DNA of 64,000 nucleotides from Pseudobdellovibrionaceae bacterium (lineage in GTDB: Bacteria; Bdellovibrionota; Bdellovibrionia; Bdellovibrionales; Bdellovibrionaceae). The DNA lies in the NCBI GenBank assembly GCA_016785955.1, contig JAEUWH010000082.1, positions 140,577 to 204,576 of the forward strand, given 5' to 3'. Below, in pieces: positions 17,979-27,346 of the stretch; the stretch's first letter is position 1; every line of letters starts with the position of its first letter. Made by a program: the position numbers and the translations under genes. The notes beneath the pieces were generated by a model that was not told the origin of the DNA, did not search any database, and saw only the letters and a program-made list of their open reading frames with translations.

Positions 17979-18920
17979 TTAAATCACAGCACGTAGTACT
18001 TCAGGCTCGGTCAGATTTTTACAAATATTTAAAAACTGCCCAGCAACAGGTGTGAATGGCTGAGAAATCAATACGGGCTCGCGATTTTTAACTGATTGCC
18101 AAACAGAGTTATCGAATTCTAAAAATCCAACATACTCTATATGAAGGCCATAGTATTTATTGCAAACGCTTTTGATTGAATAACCCAAATCGGCTACGGA
18201 CTGACTGCGTATGCCGTTCAAAATAAGCTTAATAGGTTCACGATTCAATTTGTTAAAAGGTTCAAGTGTCAAACCTTCATTTTCTTTCAAGTAAGTTTTG
18301 AATGAAAATGGTTTGTCTAATGATTTATGACGGAAGTCTCTTAACGTTGAAATTAATTTTCCAAATGCTTCGGGCGTGGACTTTGATTTCAAATTTTGAC
18401 AAATGTAACTTTCAATAAAACGGTAGTTTTTTTCAATGCTCGTGGGCTCGGGAGAAGAGACTAAAATTTTCTCATCACATTCTAAATATAAATTAAAATA
18501 TTTTTCAAACGAACCAACACCAAAATCGATAAGTATATAGTCGAAATCTAGAGAGCGCAAATCTCTGATAAATTTTTGTTCATCAAATTCATTAAAATTA
18601 AATGGAATCCATGAATCCCAAATGCCTTGAACATAAGAAAGTTTTGGATACGATGTTGGAATAATAATTTGGGAGATATCTTTAGCACCTTCCAAATAGT
18701 GACGCAGATTCAAATGCGAGGGGTTTAACCCTAGTGCGGTATGAATATTAGCACCGCTTAAATCAAGATCGATGACTAAAACACTGTACCGTAACTTTGA
18801 TAATGTTAAGGCCAAGCTAGATGTAACAAATGTTTTTCCGACCCCGCCCTTGCCCGACTGAATGGCCCAGATATTTTTTTTATTTGTTTCTGAAGATCCG
18901 AGCATATTCACTAACTCCAT
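17979..18920 (-). CDS. MinD/FlhG-like ParA-family ATPase
   Basis: 313 residues. The deviant Walker A motif KGGVGKTF begins at about residue 24. A switch-like DLDLSGANIH and the hydrophobic stretch FDYILIDFGVG (Walker B region) follow. There is no obvious membrane-targeting amphipathic tail at the C-terminus. Relatives place division machinery, flagella or chemosensory arrays. GAGG lies 5 bases before the ATG. It follows tsaB by 7 bases in the same operon, with no flagellar gene near, so the cargo is open. Confidence 0.8.
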   Translation of the reverse strand: MELVNMLGSSETNKKNIWAIQSGKGGVGKTFVTSSLALTLSKLRYSVLVIDLDLSGANIHTALGLNPSHLNLRHYLEGAKDISQIIIPTSYPKLSYVQGIWDSWIPFNFNEFDEQKFIRDLRSLDFDYILIDFGVGSFEKYFNLYLECDEKILVSSPEPTSIEKNYRFIESYICQNLKSKSTPEAFGKLISTLRDFRHKSLDKPFSFKTYLKENEGLTLEPFNKLNREPIKLILNGIRSQSVADLGYSIKSVCNKYYGLHIEYVGFLEFDNSVWQSVKNREPVLISQPFTPVAGQFLNICKNLTEPEVLRAVI

Positions 18921-18927
18921 GTGAACC

Positions 18928-19656
18928 TCATAGTGGTGTGTACTTAATTCCCTTTTTGTTTTCTTCGGCTTCTGAAGCTCTTAAATAAAGGGGAGAAATG
19001 AAATTCCATTCAAAGGTAGAGTTAGATTTTGTCTGGGTCCAAGTTTGTAATGCCAGACGTCCTGTCATCACAGCTGTTGGGTAATCGACAGATTGTGAAT
19101 CACGATGCATGAACGTCTTTACCGGTTCACTAAAATGCTCTTTATACGTCAAGTAGCCATCGCCCACGACTAGGGTTGGCTCGGAAAGAACGGAACCAAG
19201 GTCTTGGACACGGACTACTGTGGGAGCCTTCTCTATAAATAATTTATTATCCTGCCAAGAATATTGGCCCAAATAGACCATATTTTTATACGCATTAATC
19301 ATACAGGTTATATTTTTTAATGACGTATTTGATTTTAGGTTTTCAATATTAAGCTGAGCCAGGTTGCTAAGAGAATCAACGCCGACTAGAGGCTTTTTGA
19401 AAACGAAAGAGAACGACTTTGTCGAGTTAATAGAGACACGAATACCCGTGAAACTTCCGGGCCCGATAGTGGTTGCAAACAAGTCAATTTCAGATATTTT
19501 CCATTTCAACTCCGCGAGACCTTGTTCGATGAACGAATGAACGATCTCACTATGGCTTTTTTGCTCGGGTGAAGACGTCGTATATTTAACGTCTCCATTT
19601 TCTAGAAGAGCCACGCTGCCGTATGTGGTGGAGGTATCTATCGAAAGTATTTTCAT
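18928..19656 (-). CDS. tsaB: TsaB, t6A tRNA modification partner
   Basis: 242 residues of the ASKHA-fold TsaB family. It starts MKILSIDTSTTYGSVAL and carries HSEIV and the IGPGSFTGIRVSINSTKSF motif. TsaB supports TsaD in threonylcarbamoylation of adenosine 37 of ANN-decoding tRNAs. It lies 3 bases downstream of rseP. Confidence 0.9.
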   Translation of the reverse strand: MKILSIDTSTTYGSVALLENGDVKYTTSSPEQKSHSEIVHSFIEQGLAELKWKISEIDLFATTIGPGSFTGIRVSINSTKSFSFVFKKPLVGVDSLSNLAQLNIENLKSNTSLKNITCMINAYKNMVYLGQYSWQDNKLFIEKAPTVVRVQDLGSVLSEPTLVVGDGYLTYKEHFSEPVKTFMHRDSQSVDYPTAVMTGRLALQTWTQTKSNSTFEWNFISPLYLRASEAEENKKGIKYTPL

Positions 19657-19659
19657 TCT

Positions 19660-21351
19660 TTACATAAAGCCGAGCATTCGCCGGAAGTCATTAAATAAAG
19701 CAAATACCATCAAGCTAAATAATAAAATCATCCCCACTTTATGGGCGAGTTCGATTTTGCTCATACTTAATGGCGAGCCTTTGATGGCTTCTATTGTGTA
19801 AAACACAAGGTGTCCACCATCTAAAATAGGAACAGGTAGTAAATTCAAAATAAATAGATTAATCGAGATGAGCGCCATCATCTGTAAAAATGCGACTAAC
19901 CCAATTTTAAAAGTTTCATTGGCAGCTTGAGCAATTGAAAAGATGCCGCCAATATTTTTGGGGGAAAGCTCGTTCTGAATCAATTTTACAAAACTAAGTA
20001 GTGTCATGACTGACACTTCCCATGTTTTATCAGCAGAATGTCTTAGGATTGAACCAATATCCGAATACTTTAATAGAACGGTCTCTGGTGGGGCGTACAT
20101 TAAAAATGGACTAATGCCTATTGTAAATCGTTTTTCTTCGGTCCCGTGTGGAGTCATGTGAGTCGTCATGTTAGGCACGACGTCCATTCTGACCAACTCC
20201 TCGCCTCGACGGACTAAGACAGACAGCTTTCCCTCGCCAGAAAAAGATTTTACATTAGTTAAAATATCTTCCCACACCACCAGTTTTTTATCATTGATGG
20301 AAATAATGCGATCGCCTTTTAAAATACCAGCCACTTGAGCGGGAGAATCTGGCATAACCCGATCAATAAAAAGCTGTGTTGAATCGATCTTCAGTGACTC
20401 AAGCGTGACTCGTTTAGCAGTATCTATTCCTACAACAACAAGGTCCTTTTCGATTTTATTTTTTGAATCGATTTCGTTGCGCACAATTTTAATTTTCAGT
20501 TCGGTCGGCTGAGTTGAGTCTGGGTTGTTATATAGCTTGTTAAGCGCGGGCTCAACATCGCGAAAATTCACAACATCGATATCGTTTATTTTGACAATAC
20601 GGTCGCCTGTCAAGAGGCCTGCTTTTGCGAGTGGCGATGTTGGCATGACTCCTACAATAGCGGCGTATGAAAAAAGATTAATACCTTCAACATCACCAAT
20701 TGTTTTTTTTGAAGAGACAACATTTGGATTCTTTTTCGATTTAACGGGAACATCGAGCGTAGCCATTTGCTTCGTGTGTTCACGTTCGACGACTACGTGT
20801 ACGGTTGAGTCTAAATTTCTATCAAGTGCATTTTGAAACCCATCCCAGGTGGTAATGTTTTGTGAGTTAACAGAGATGATACGATCGCCAGCTTTAAAGC
20901 CAGCCTTTTCTGCAATAGAAGAGGGCTGGATTTCGCCCATCACAGGCCCTTTAACCAACTCACCAAGAGAGCTGACAATCATAAAGATTAAGAACGCAAA
21001 AAACAAGTTCATCAGCGGTCCCGCCAAGACGACGGCCATACGCTGACTAACTTTTTTATGCGAAAATGAAAACGGCTTCTCAGCGTCTGGAATAGTTTCC
21101 CCTGGCTGCTCGCCGAACATTTTTACGTAACCACCCAGCGGAATTATTGAAATACAATAATTGGTTCCGTCTTTTGTGTATTGGAAAATTTTTTTTCCAA
21201 AACCCAAACTGAATACTTCAACACGTACTCCGCACCAGCGAGCAACTAAAAAGTGACCCAGCTCGTGGACGAAAACCAGAACACCTAAAAGAACGATAAA
21301 AGAAAAAATTTGAGTAAAACCAGAATGTAAGTAATTAAGTATTATATCCAT
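19660..21351 (-). CDS. rseP: RseP-type site-2 metalloprotease with three PDZ domains
   Basis: 563 residues, about 110 longer than E. coli RseP. The zinc site HELGH is at 29-33 in the first membrane helix, and the second zinc motif PVPILDGGH is in a C-terminal helix near residue 510. Between them I count three PDZ carboxylate-loop signatures: SIAEKAGFKAGDRIISVN, SPLAKAGLLTGDRIVKIN and SPAQVAGILKGDRIISIN. RseP normally has two. The protease cuts anti-sigma factors and signal-peptide remnants inside the membrane. Confidence 0.92.
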   Translation of the reverse strand: MDIILNYLHSGFTQIFSFIVLLGVLVFVHELGHFLVARWCGVRVEVFSLGFGKKIFQYTKDGTNYCISIIPLGGYVKMFGEQPGETIPDAEKPFSFSHKKVSQRMAVVLAGPLMNLFFAFLIFMIVSSLGELVKGPVMGEIQPSSIAEKAGFKAGDRIISVNSQNITTWDGFQNALDRNLDSTVHVVVEREHTKQMATLDVPVKSKKNPNVVSSKKTIGDVEGINLFSYAAIVGVMPTSPLAKAGLLTGDRIVKINDIDVVNFRDVEPALNKLYNNPDSTQPTELKIKIVRNEIDSKNKIEKDLVVVGIDTAKRVTLESLKIDSTQLFIDRVMPDSPAQVAGILKGDRIISINDKKLVVWEDILTNVKSFSGEGKLSVLVRRGEELVRMDVVPNMTTHMTPHGTEEKRFTIGISPFLMYAPPETVLLKYSDIGSILRHSADKTWEVSVMTLLSFVKLIQNELSPKNIGGIFSIAQAANETFKIGLVAFLQMMALISINLFILNLLPVPILDGGHLVFYTIEAIKGSPLSMSKIELAHKVGMILLFSLMVFALFNDFRRMLGFM

Positions 21352-21425
21352 TTCCTAATTATATATAAGAAACAGACAATGGGAAATTTGAAATTTGGTA
21401 GGGACTTTGGTCGTGCCTTTTAGAC

Positions 21426-22253
21426 TCATACTGATACGCGTTCAAGAATAAGGGCGCCAAAAAGAATAACGGGTGCAGCGAATAAAACACCATCTATTCG
21501 ATCTAATACTCCCCCATGGCCAGGCATTATTTTTCCAGAGTCTTTGACTTCCGCAACACGCTTGATCACAGACTCAAAAAAATCGCCAAACTGAGCTACC
21601 ACGGATGTTGGAATGGCCAATAACACAAGAGCTAGGGGATTAATATGTTCCAAATAAAACGATAAAACTACAGCCGTGATAATAGAAAAGATAACTCCAC
21701 CAACAGAGCCTTCAACAGTTTTTTTTGGTGAGACTAAAGGCATAATTTTATTTTTTCCAAAGTTCATTCCGACTAGATAAGCACCGATATCGCCGGCAAA
21801 AACGATACCTAGCAATGCTAAAAACCAAATCATTCCATGTGGTAGATCCAGAATTTGCATAATGAAGGAAGGTAAAAGTCCCATATAAAAAAATCCCATA
21901 ATGGATTTTGATTGAAATGAATGGAGTTCCTCTAAGGATTCAAATTTATGCAAAATTAAAATGCTAAATAAAAGATAAACAATCGAAACAAAGGCAAAGA
22001 CCAGGGCCGAGAAACTAGGGTATAGGCTGCACAGCGAGAAAATAGACACCAACAGAAAATAGAATGCGAACTTATTGGATCGTGAGTCAGAATCTTTAAG
22101 AAGCATCTTCATTAATTCAAAGCTGCCAACAAGTACGCCAAAAACGATAATTATTTTAAAGCCATTAGTGCCTAGAAACTGGAACAAAATAATAAAAATG
22201 CCTAGAGCGACGAGAGCCGAAAAAACCCTAGTTAAGAGCGATTTCATGTTCAT
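21426..22253 (-). CDS. cdsA: Phosphatidate cytidylyltransferase CdsA
   Basis: A polytopic membrane enzyme making CDP-diacylglycerol for phospholipid synthesis. The C-terminal signature SVIKRVAEVKDSGKIMPGHG, followed by GVLDRID, is complete. The frame opens at 22298, but that would overlap uppS by 71 bases. The pair MNMKSLLTRVF (ATGs at 22253 and 22247) gives the usual family N-terminus, so I start at 22253 (275 residues), a 26-base overlap with uppS. dxr, often next in this cluster, is absent; rseP follows directly. Confidence 0.88.
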   Translation of the reverse strand: MNMKSLLTRVFSALVALGIFIILFQFLGTNGFKIIIVFGVLVGSFELMKMLLKDSDSRSNKFAFYFLLVSIFSLCSLYPSFSALVFAFVSIVYLLFSILILHKFESLEELHSFQSKSIMGFFYMGLLPSFIMQILDLPHGMIWFLALLGIVFAGDIGAYLVGMNFGKNKIMPLVSPKKTVEGSVGGVIFSIITAVVLSFYLEHINPLALVLLAIPTSVVAQFGDFFESVIKRVAEVKDSGKIMPGHGGVLDRIDGVLFAAPVILFGALILERVSV

Positions 22254-22953
22254 GAGCGATTTTTCCAAAGCGACGTTGACGACTGCCATAATTTTCAAAG
22301 GAATCTTTTAGATCCGCTTCCGTAAAATCCGGCCATAGCTGTTCTGTGAAATAGAACTCGGAATAAGCAGCTTGCCACAACAAAAAATTACTTAGCCGTT
22401 GTTCACCACTGGTGCGTAGTATCAGATCGGGTTCGGGCATAGTTGCTGTCGATAGATTCGATTGAATGGTGACTTCATTAATTTCATCAATTGAAATATG
22501 GCCAAGAGCAACTTTTTCCGCGATGGCTTTAACAGTTTGTGTAAGCTCTTGCCGAGATCCATAGCTGATTGCAAAAACTAGATTTAAACCGGTACAATGC
22601 TGAGTAGCCTCCATAGCCGAGCTAATAGAAGCGACAACATCAGAAGGCAGACGATCAAGCTCGCCAATAATTGTAAAACGAATATTTTCTTTAATTAGAT
22701 TTTGCGTTTCCCGCTTTAAGTAACGACGCAAAATTTGCATCAGAAAAGCCACTTCGGCTTGAGGCCGTAACCAGTTTTCAGTACTGAACGCGTATAGAGT
22801 TAAATATTTTACGCCTAACCGAGAACATTCTTGAATAATTTTTTTAGCGACACGAGTACCTTTAACGTGACCATAGACACGAGGGCGATGGTGCTTTTGC
22901 GCCCATCGTCCATTACCATCCATTATAATTGCCAAATGTTGCGGAATTTTCAT
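22228..22953 (-). CDS. uppS: Undecaprenyl diphosphate synthase UppS
   Basis: 241 residues. MDGNGRWA near the N-terminus holds the catalytic Asp. TLYAFSTENW and RTSGEQRLSNFLLWQAAYSE are further family signatures. It makes the C55 carrier lipid for peptidoglycan. The start is either ATG 22953 or the preceding TTG 22956; AGGA lies 9 bases before the TTG and 12 before the ATG, so the TTG may be used. Confidence 0.92.
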   Translation of the reverse strand: MKIPQHLAIIMDGNGRWAQKHHRPRVYGHVKGTRVAKKIIQECSRLGVKYLTLYAFSTENWLRPQAEVAFLMQILRRYLKRETQNLIKENIRFTIIGELDRLPSDVVASISSAMEATQHCTGLNLVFAISYGSRQELTQTVKAIAEKVALGHISIDEINEVTIQSNLSTATMPEPDLILRTSGEQRLSNFLLWQAAYSEFYFTEQLWPDFTEADLKDSFENYGSRQRRFGKIAHEHEIALN

Positions 22954-22967
22954 CAAGTTATAAATTC

Positions 22968-23525
22968 CTAGACAGTTAACAAAGACTTTTCTTTGTCGGC
23001 AGATACTATATCGATTTTTTTGATATAATCATCAGTCATCTTTTGAATATCAGTTTCTGATTTTTTAGATTCATCCTCAGAAATTGTTTTATCTTTAAGT
23101 GCTTTTTTCACTTCATCGTTAGCATCACGACGTGCCATACGGATGGCTACACGCATGTCTTCTGCGATTTTTTTTACCTGCTTTACTAGCTCTTTACGGC
23201 GTTCTTCATTCAGATCAGGAACCTTTAAGCGAATGACTTTTCCATCATTCATTGGCGCCATGCCTAGATCACTTTTTACGATCGACTGTTCGATTTCTTT
23301 TAAAATCGCTGTCTCCCAAGGTGCGATCATAAATGAACGGGGATCCGGAGTGGAAATTGATGCCACCTGAGATAGCGGAACGAAAGATCCGTAGTAGTTT
23401 ACGCGAACGTTGTCTAGCATAGAAACTTGAGCACGACCGGTTCGGACTTTCTTTAATTCGTCATCAAATGCTTTGATGGCTTTATCCATTTTGTCTTGAG
23501 CGCTTTTTTTTGCATTTTGTATCAC
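22968..23525 (-). CDS. frr: Ribosome recycling factor
   Basis: 185 residues, the normal length. Helical N-terminus with KKVRTGRAQVSMLDNV, then the core PLSQVASISTPDPRSFMI, and the C-terminal helix VKKIAEDMRVAIRMARRDAN. It splits post-termination ribosomes together with EF-G. The start codon is GTG with GGGAGG 5 bases before it. Confidence 0.95.
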   Translation of the reverse strand: MIQNAKKSAQDKMDKAIKAFDDELKKVRTGRAQVSMLDNVRVNYYGSFVPLSQVASISTPDPRSFMIAPWETAILKEIEQSIVKSDLGMAPMNDGKVIRLKVPDLNEERRKELVKQVKKIAEDMRVAIRMARRDANDEVKKALKDKTISEDESKKSETDIQKMTDDYIKKIDIVSADKEKSLLTV

Positions 23526-23541
23526 TATAGCCTCCCAAAAG

Positions 23542-24255
23542 TTATTGAACTATTGTGCCAATCTCTTCGCCCATGACGGCTTTCAAGATATTTCCTGGCT
23601 TCATTAAATCGAATGTTAAAATTGGTAACTTGTTATCCATACATAAACTGATAGCAGTTGAGTCCATCACTTGCAGACCTTGATTCAGAACATCGATATA
23701 GCTGATACGATCATATTTTTTTGCATCAGAATTCTTCATTGGATCTTTATCATAAATACCGTCAACCTTGGTTGCCTTCATGATAATTTGTGCATTGATT
23801 TCCATTGCACGCAACGAAGCCGCTGTATCTGTTGTAAAATAAGGATTTCCCGTTCCTGCGCCAAACAAAACTAAACGACCTTTTTCAAGATGCCGAATAG
23901 CACGACGACGTATATATGGTTCAGCAATCTCTGCCATAGCAATTGCACTTTGCACACGAGTGGGAACACCAGCATGCTCGAGCGCATCTTGCAGCGCTAA
24001 TGCATTGATCATAGTGGCAAGCATTCCCATATAGTCAGAGCTTGCGCGATCCATGCCTTCCGCACTGGCGGCAACACCACGAAAGATATTGCCACCACCA
24101 ATTACTAAACCAATTTGGACTCCGGTTTTATAAGCTTGAGAAACATCGTCAGCAATTTGCTTGATCACGGTAGTATTAATACCGGTCCCGGCTTTACCCG
24201 CCAGAGCTTCTCCCGAAAGTTTTAACAAAATACGCTTATAAACAGGCTCTTTCAA
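23542..24255 (-). CDS. pyrH: UMP kinase PyrH
   Basis: 237 residues of the amino-acid-kinase fold. [15 protein letters not shown] starts the chain; [12 protein letters not shown] and [17 protein letters not shown] are the nucleotide and UMP sites. It makes UDP from UMP. It begins at TTG 24255, one base after the tsf stop, with AGGA 7 bases upstream. The family N-terminus begins here, so the TTG is credible. Confidence 0.95.
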   Translation of the reverse strand: MKEPVYKRILLKLSGEALAGKAGTGINTTVIKQIADDVSQAYKTGVQIGLVIGGGNIFRGVAASAEGMDRASSDYMGMLATMINALALQDALEHAGVPTRVQSAIAMAEIAEPYIRRRAIRHLEKGRLVLFGAGTGNPYFTTDTAASLRAMEINAQIIMKATKVDGIYDKDPMKNSDAKKYDRISYIDVLNQGLQVMDSTAISLCMDNKLPILTFDLMKPGNILKAVMGEEIGTIVQ

Positions 24256-24256
24256 A

Positions 24257-25183
24257 TTAGTGTCCTTTGACCTGAGCAGCTACTTCCGCAGCGAAGTCAG
24301 TTGATTTTTTCTCGATACCTTCGCCAAGTTCGTAACGAGTAAAGCGCTTAACTGTTACATTAGATCCAGCTTTTTTGCTGGTTTCTTTAGCGTAGTCTGC
24401 GATTTTCAAGTCAGGATTTTTAACGAATTGTTGCTCTAGCAAGCAGTTTTCAGCTAAAAATTTGCGAATTTGACCTTCAACGATTTTTTCAATCATTTCT
24501 GGCTTTTTACCTTGCTCAAGATTTTTAGCTTTCAAAATTTCTTTTTCTTTAGCGACAACTTCTGGAGAAATTTGATCTTGAGACAAAGCCATTGGGTTCA
24601 TCGCTGCAATGTGAAGGGCAACGTCCTGTGCGAACGTTTTTACATCAGCATTTTGTGCGTGGGCCGGGTTTTCAGCGGTAACTTCTACTAGTACGCCGAT
24701 TTTACCTTCACCATGAGTGTATGTATGAACATAGCTGTTAGCCGATTCGGTGTACTTAACGCCACGACGAACAACAATGTTTTCACCGATTTTCGCGATA
24801 GTTTCTTTTAACAAGTCACCAATCTTTTGAGATGGGTTTTTGTGGTAAACTTGCTCTAAAATAGCCACTTGCTCGTTAGTGTGAGCGACGTGAGCTGCAA
24901 TATTTTTTACAAAGTCTTTGAAACCATCATTGCGAGCAACGAAATCTGTTTCAGAGTTGATCTCAACAACAACACCTGTTGTTCCTGTTTTTTCCGTGTA
25001 CACAGAGCCTTCAGCTGCAATTCGATCGGCTTTTTTTGATGCCGCGGAAAGGCCTTTAACTCGTAACCATTCGATAGCTGCTTCGAAATTACCTTTAGCT
25101 TCTTCTAAAGCTTTTTTGCAATCCATCATACCAGCATTTGTTTTTTCACGTAATTCTTTAACCATTGATGCAGAAATAGTCAT
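24257..25183 (-). CDS. tsf: Elongation factor Ts
   Basis: 308 residues. UBA-like N-terminus ([20 protein letters not shown]), then [12 protein letters not shown], the EF-Tu-contacting motif. The two core repeats follow. It recycles EF-Tu-GDP. AGGAG precedes the ATG. It is separated from rpsB by an intrinsic terminator. Confidence 0.96.
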   Translation of the reverse strand: MTISASMVKELREKTNAGMMDCKKALEEAKGNFEAAIEWLRVKGLSAASKKADRIAAEGSVYTEKTGTTGVVVEINSETDFVARNDGFKDFVKNIAAHVAHTNEQVAILEQVYHKNPSQKIGDLLKETIAKIGENIVVRRGVKYTESANSYVHTYTHGEGKIGVLVEVTAENPAHAQNADVKTFAQDVALHIAAMNPMALSQDQISPEVVAKEKEILKAKNLEQGKKPEMIEKIVEGQIRKFLAENCLLEQQFVKNPDLKIADYAKETSKKAGSNVTVKRFTRYELGEGIEKKSTDFAAEVAAQVKGH

Positions 25184-25214
25184 GATGACTCCTGATAATA
25201 AAATTTAAAATTTG

Positions 25215-25244
25215 AAAAAAAGGCGGAGAGTTCGTCTCCGCCTT
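25215..25244 (-). terminator. Intrinsic terminator/attenuator between rpsB and tsf
   Basis: A perfect 10-base stem AAGGCGGAGA/TCTCCGCCTT with a 5-base loop (25220-25244), followed on the minus strand by seven T (A run at 25215-25221). It starts 6 bases after the rpsB stop, so only part of the rpsB transcription should reach tsf unless tsf has its own promoter. Confidence 0.9.
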
Positions 25245-25249
25245 GGAAT

Positions 25250-26209
25250 TTACTCTTGGTCTTTGTCGTCTTCAGCAGACGGGGTCTCAAGCTCAGCTTG
25301 AATTTCAACTTCGTCTGCCAGTCCTGCAGCAACCAGTTTTCTTTGCTTTTGGACTTTAACAACTTCTGGTCCAGCAGATTTTTTAGCTGCATCTGCAGAG
25401 GCTGGGCTTTTTCTGTCGCCAGTGCGAGGTTTGCGTGGCGTACGCTCTGCTTTTTCACTGCGTTCCGCTTTTTCTGGAGCGGCAGTATCAGAACCTTTAT
25501 CAGTCATTGTACGTAGTTTTTGCTCCCAAACTTTAGCACCTTCGATATAAGCATCGGCGATTAAAGTAGAGAATAATTTGATCGAACGAATCGCATCGTC
25601 ATTACCTGGAATTGCAAATTCGATAGAATCTGGATCAGAATTGGTGTCAGCGATACCAATAACTGGGATTTTCAAAGTTTTTGCTTCGGCAACAGCAATA
25701 TGTTCTTTAGGTAAATCAACCACGAACATAGCAGATGGTTTTTCTTTCATGTCTTTGATACCATTTAGGTATTCAGAAAGTTTTAAGTATTCTTTTTCAA
25801 TTTTAGCGCGTTCTTTTTTAGAGAAATAGTTGAACTCACCTTTCTCCTTCATTTGATCAATGCGCTTAAGGCGATCAATTGATGACTTGATTGTTTCGAA
25901 GTTTGTCATCATGCCACCCAACCATCGTTTAGTGACAAAGAACTGTCCAGAGCGGAAAGCCGCCTCTTGGATAGGCTCTACAGCCTGTTTTTTTGTTCCC
26001 ACAAAAATAATCTTTCCACCATTAGCAGCGACTTCTCTGACGAATTCGGCAGCTTTATTGGCTTTTACGACTGTTTTTTGAAGGTCGATTATGTGAATAC
26101 CACCGCGAGCTGTGTATACATAATTCTTCATTTTTGGGTTCCAACGCTGAGTTTGGTGACCGAAATGCACCCCTGCGTCAAGCATCTCTTTCATGGTAAC
26201 TTGAGCCAT
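25250..26209 (-). CDS. rpsB: 30S ribosomal protein S2 with a charged C-terminal extension
   Basis: 319 residues; S2 is usually 230-260. Residues 1 to about 232 are canonical (MKEMLDAGVHFGHQTQRWNPK; FVTKRWLGGMMTNF; NSDPDSIEFAIPGNDDAIRS). The last 85 residues are a low-complexity tail, first rich in Lys/Glu/Arg/Pro (SEKAERTPRKPRTGDRKS), then ending in an acidic segment (SAEDDKDQE). The tail is likely disordered and surface exposed on the 30S subunit. AAGGAG precedes the ATG. Confidence 0.95.
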   Translation of the reverse strand: MAQVTMKEMLDAGVHFGHQTQRWNPKMKNYVYTARGGIHIIDLQKTVVKANKAAEFVREVAANGGKIIFVGTKKQAVEPIQEAAFRSGQFFVTKRWLGGMMTNFETIKSSIDRLKRIDQMKEKGEFNYFSKKERAKIEKEYLKLSEYLNGIKDMKEKPSAMFVVDLPKEHIAVAEAKTLKIPVIGIADTNSDPDSIEFAIPGNDDAIRSIKLFSTLIADAYIEGAKVWEQKLRTMTDKGSDTAAPEKAERSEKAERTPRKPRTGDRKSPASADAAKKSAGPEVVKVQKQRKLVAAGLADEVEIQAELETPSAEDDKDQE

Positions 26210-26253
26210 GTTCTCTCCTTTTCTGGTTAATCCGCCTTCGAGTCAGAGCCTAG

Positions 26254-26279
26254 GGGGTAGACCTCTAGGTAAGCACCCC
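26254..26279 (-). promoter_or_regulatory. Possible hairpin in the rpsB leader
   Basis: GGGGT (26254-26258) and ACCCC (26275-26279) can pair about 45-70 bases before the rpsB ATG. The enclosed sequence includes a second short self-complementary stretch (ACCTCTAGGT). S2 represses its own mRNA in several bacteria through a leader structure; whether this is one is inference. Confidence 0.3.
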
Positions 26280-26449
26280 GTTTTTAGTCTTTTAATTAAG
26301 TCTTAAAAATTCAGGGACCAGGTTTTAACTCGAAGTGAGTATTTGGAGAGATAGCTAACACGAAGTTTTTGCGTCAGGCAAGGAGTTTTGCTTAAAATTA
26401 AGAAATCAGCCCCTCGTACGTAGTAGTTATATATGACCAAAGGAGTTCC

Positions 26450-27346
26450 ATGAAAAACTATTTGTTATTCGCAGCTTATTTATTTTTTTCCGCACCAGTT
26501 TGGGCCTGTTTCCATTTTTCGAAAGACTTCAGAGGACAGCTTCGCGAAGGCAAACAAGAATTTTTGGTATTTCACGATGGTGAAAATGCCCATATGGTAC
26601 TTAAAACCGAGTTGAGTGCCGAGAAATACCCGAAGGAAATTGCCTGGGTTGTGCCGTTTCCGTCCGTTCCGTCAAAATATCAAGAGGTTGAAGGCCCGCT
26701 TTTTCAAGAAATTCAAGAGCTTTTTTCCCCAGATGAGGATAATTTACTAGCAGAAGCCAGGGATGGTGGTTTTGGAAATGTAAAATCAGCCAAGGGAATC
26801 AAAGTTCATGAAGTCGTCACTGCCGGGGACTACAAAGTTCAACCTATTGAAATTCTCAGTGAGGATGGTGGTGAAGAGCTGAATCAGTGGTTAACCAAAA
26901 ACAAATTTAATCCTATGCCCAAGGAGAAACAAATGCGTTACCTGAAAAAGGGCGCTGCATTTTTAGCGATTCGTATGTCAATGAATCGACCTAATGCGTA
27001 CACTTTGAAATCGCGGCCATTGCACGTGACGTATAAATCGACCGATATTTCCGTGCCATTGCTTTTCACCCATGATGGACGCGAGTTTGATGCCAGCATT
27101 TATGTCTATACACAAAGGGAAAATAAAGAAAAACTAAGTCGCTTCTACCTAGACACACATGACAGTCGTCAGTATGCACGCGAACACAAGCGACCAATAC
27201 TGGAAAACATGATCGGAGATAAATCAGGTTGGATTACTCGCTATTCTGGCACAGGGCTGAACTCTAAAAACAAGAAATTAACTCTTTTAACCGAGGATCC
27301 GACATTTAAATCGTGTGATTTGCTAAATCTTAAAAAGTGCCCATAA
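26450..27346 (+). CDS. Exported DUF2330-like protein
   Basis: 298 residues. Signal peptide about 1-19 (ending PVWA, then CFHFS). Near the N-terminus it has the DUF2330 style: an early Cys, QEFLVFHDGENAHMVLKTEL, then IAWVVPFPSVPSKYQEV. AAGGAG lies 5 bases before the ATG. The C-terminus has two Cys (SCDLLNLKKC) and overlaps the convergent esterase gene by 17 bases. Function of the family is not known. Unlike many relatives it has no C-terminal membrane anchor. Confidence 0.65.
   Translation: MKNYLLFAAYLFFSAPVWACFHFSKDFRGQLREGKQEFLVFHDGENAHMVLKTELSAEKYPKEIAWVVPFPSVPSKYQEVEGPLFQEIQELFSPDEDNLLAEARDGGFGNVKSAKGIKVHEVVTAGDYKVQPIEILSEDGGEELNQWLTKNKFNPMPKEKQMRYLKKGAAFLAIRMSMNRPNAYTLKSRPLHVTYKSTDISVPLLFTHDGREFDASIYVYTQRENKEKLSRFYLDTHDSRQYAREHKRPILENMIGDKSGWITRYSGTGLNSKNKKLTLLTEDPTFKSCDLLNLKKCP

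Noticed and set aside
25180..25458. 92-codon frame overlapping the end of rpsB on the same strand
   Set aside because: Out-of-frame reading of the low-complexity S2 tail and the terminator; would run through the hairpin.
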